Source: Balneolaceae bacterium SMO_bin1 (GTDB lineage: Bacteria > Bacteroidota > Rhodothermia > Balneolales > Balneolaceae). From it: 6,278 nucleotides of DNA. This document shows, piece by piece, positions 6,002 to 6,278 of the stretch. A model generated the notes under the pieces. That model was not told the DNA's origin. It saw only the letters and a list, made by a program, of their open reading frames with translations, and did not search any database. Each line of letters begins with the position of its first letter. The stretch's first letter is position 1. The position numbers and the translations under genes were made by a program. The stretch is from positions 1-6,278 of the forward strand of contig NNSL01000410.1 in NCBI GenBank assembly GCA_003123965.1, read 5' to 3'.

Positions 6002-6278
6002 ATTCAGGGGTAAACTCAAAATCATCGGGGATCTGGCATTCCACGCCCCAGGCATAAACGGTCTTTCCGCCTTTCTGTTCTATGCTTCCCAGCTCAATAA
6101 ATTCGCCCTCAGGCAAAAAGCCGATTTCTTCCTCAAATTCGCGCTTCGCGGCATCCAGTTTCGATTCATCTCCCTCAATTAAGCCCTTGGGCAGCGACCA
6201 TGCACCTTCATCCTTATTTTGCCAATAGGGTCCGCCCGGATGTGCCAGCAGCACCTGGAAATTAGGTTTTCGTCGAAA
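5994..6278 (-). CDS. NUDIX hydrolase (COG4119-like), N-terminal part; start outside window and frameshifted
   Basis: The frame is open to the right edge of the window; the visible start reads FRRKPNFQVLLAHPGGPYW, so probably only about ten residues are missing. An in-frame GTG (6252-6254) lies inside the first conserved strand and is not the start. The NUDIX box is complete: G-x5-E-x7-REFEEEIGF in the stretch from GLIEGDE to EEIGF, matching GX5EX7REUXEEXGU, so the metal-binding glutamates are present. Together with the HPGGPYW and KDEGAWSLPKG motifs, this matches the predicted NTP pyrophosphohydrolase group COG4119 (about 150 residues), which hydrolyses nucleoside diphosphate-linked compounds; the substrate is unknown. 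The frame stops at 5994-5996 because of an extra base in the A/T run at 5996-6002, and the family's usual C-terminus continues in another frame. Confidence 0.9.
   Translation of the reverse strand, partial: FRRKPNFQVLLAHPGGPYWQNKDEGAWSLPKGLIEGDESKLDAAKREFEEEIGFLPEGEFIELGSIEQKGGKTVYAWGVECQIPDDFEFTPEFF

Noticed and set aside
5853..6182. Plus-strand open frame of 109 residues at the right end
   Set aside because: It is antisense to the NUDIX protein, whose conserved motifs show that the minus strand is coding.
1..6278. Defence island, mobile element or CRISPR array
   Set aside because: I found no transposase, integrase, repeat-spacer pattern, tRNA, toxin-antitoxin or phage gene. The recognisable genes are ordinary chromosomal families.

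Overview
The window looks like an ordinary chromosomal stretch of a moderate-GC bacterium. It carries a CRY-DASH cryptochrome, a FAS1 protein, a lipoprotein M14 peptidase and a COG4119-type NUDIX protein, and most starts lack a strong Shine-Dalgarno. That mix fits the Bacteroidota / Balneolota / Rhodothermota group best. This placement is an inference from gene content with no marker gene to support it. I see no RNA gene, mobile element, CRISPR array or phage gene.

Layout. (1) 1-1445, plus strand: the 3' part of a CRY-DASH gene whose start lies outside the window, overlapping by ATGA with a small DUF3253 gene. (2) 1531-2070, plus: a single-domain fasciclin (FAS1) protein with an N-terminal export or anchor segment. 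It is followed by a strong hairpin terminator (2098-2126) and faces a convergent DJ-1/PfpI gene of the glyoxalase III type (2128-2709, minus). (3) 2710-2805: a divergent intergenic region. (4) 2806-4396, plus: a lipoprotein M14 zinc carboxypeptidase split by a one-base frameshift. (5) 4469-5833, plus: two overlapping genes for membrane proteins of unknown family, which look like distant paralogues of each other; the second is also split by a one-base frameshift. (6) 5846-6278, minus: a NUDIX hydrolase gene that runs off the right edge and is broken by one extra base in a homopolymer.

Functionally, the recognisable proteins are of a damage-control or housekeeping kind: light-dependent repair or sensing (CRY-DASH), aldehyde or glycation handling (DJ-1/glyoxalase III), nucleotide sanitation (NUDIX), plus envelope proteins (FAS1, M14 lipoprotein, membrane pair). 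They lie in several transcription units on both strands, so a single joint pathway is not supported.

The most notable observation is three single-base frameshifts within about 2.1 kb, in three successive genes, while the four genes before them are intact. One lies in a 7-base A/T run and one probably in a T run. Consensus sequencing error is the simplest explanation; real gene decay is the alternative. I did not find a convincing new biological system. The least characterised locus is the tandem membrane-protein pair at 4469-5833.
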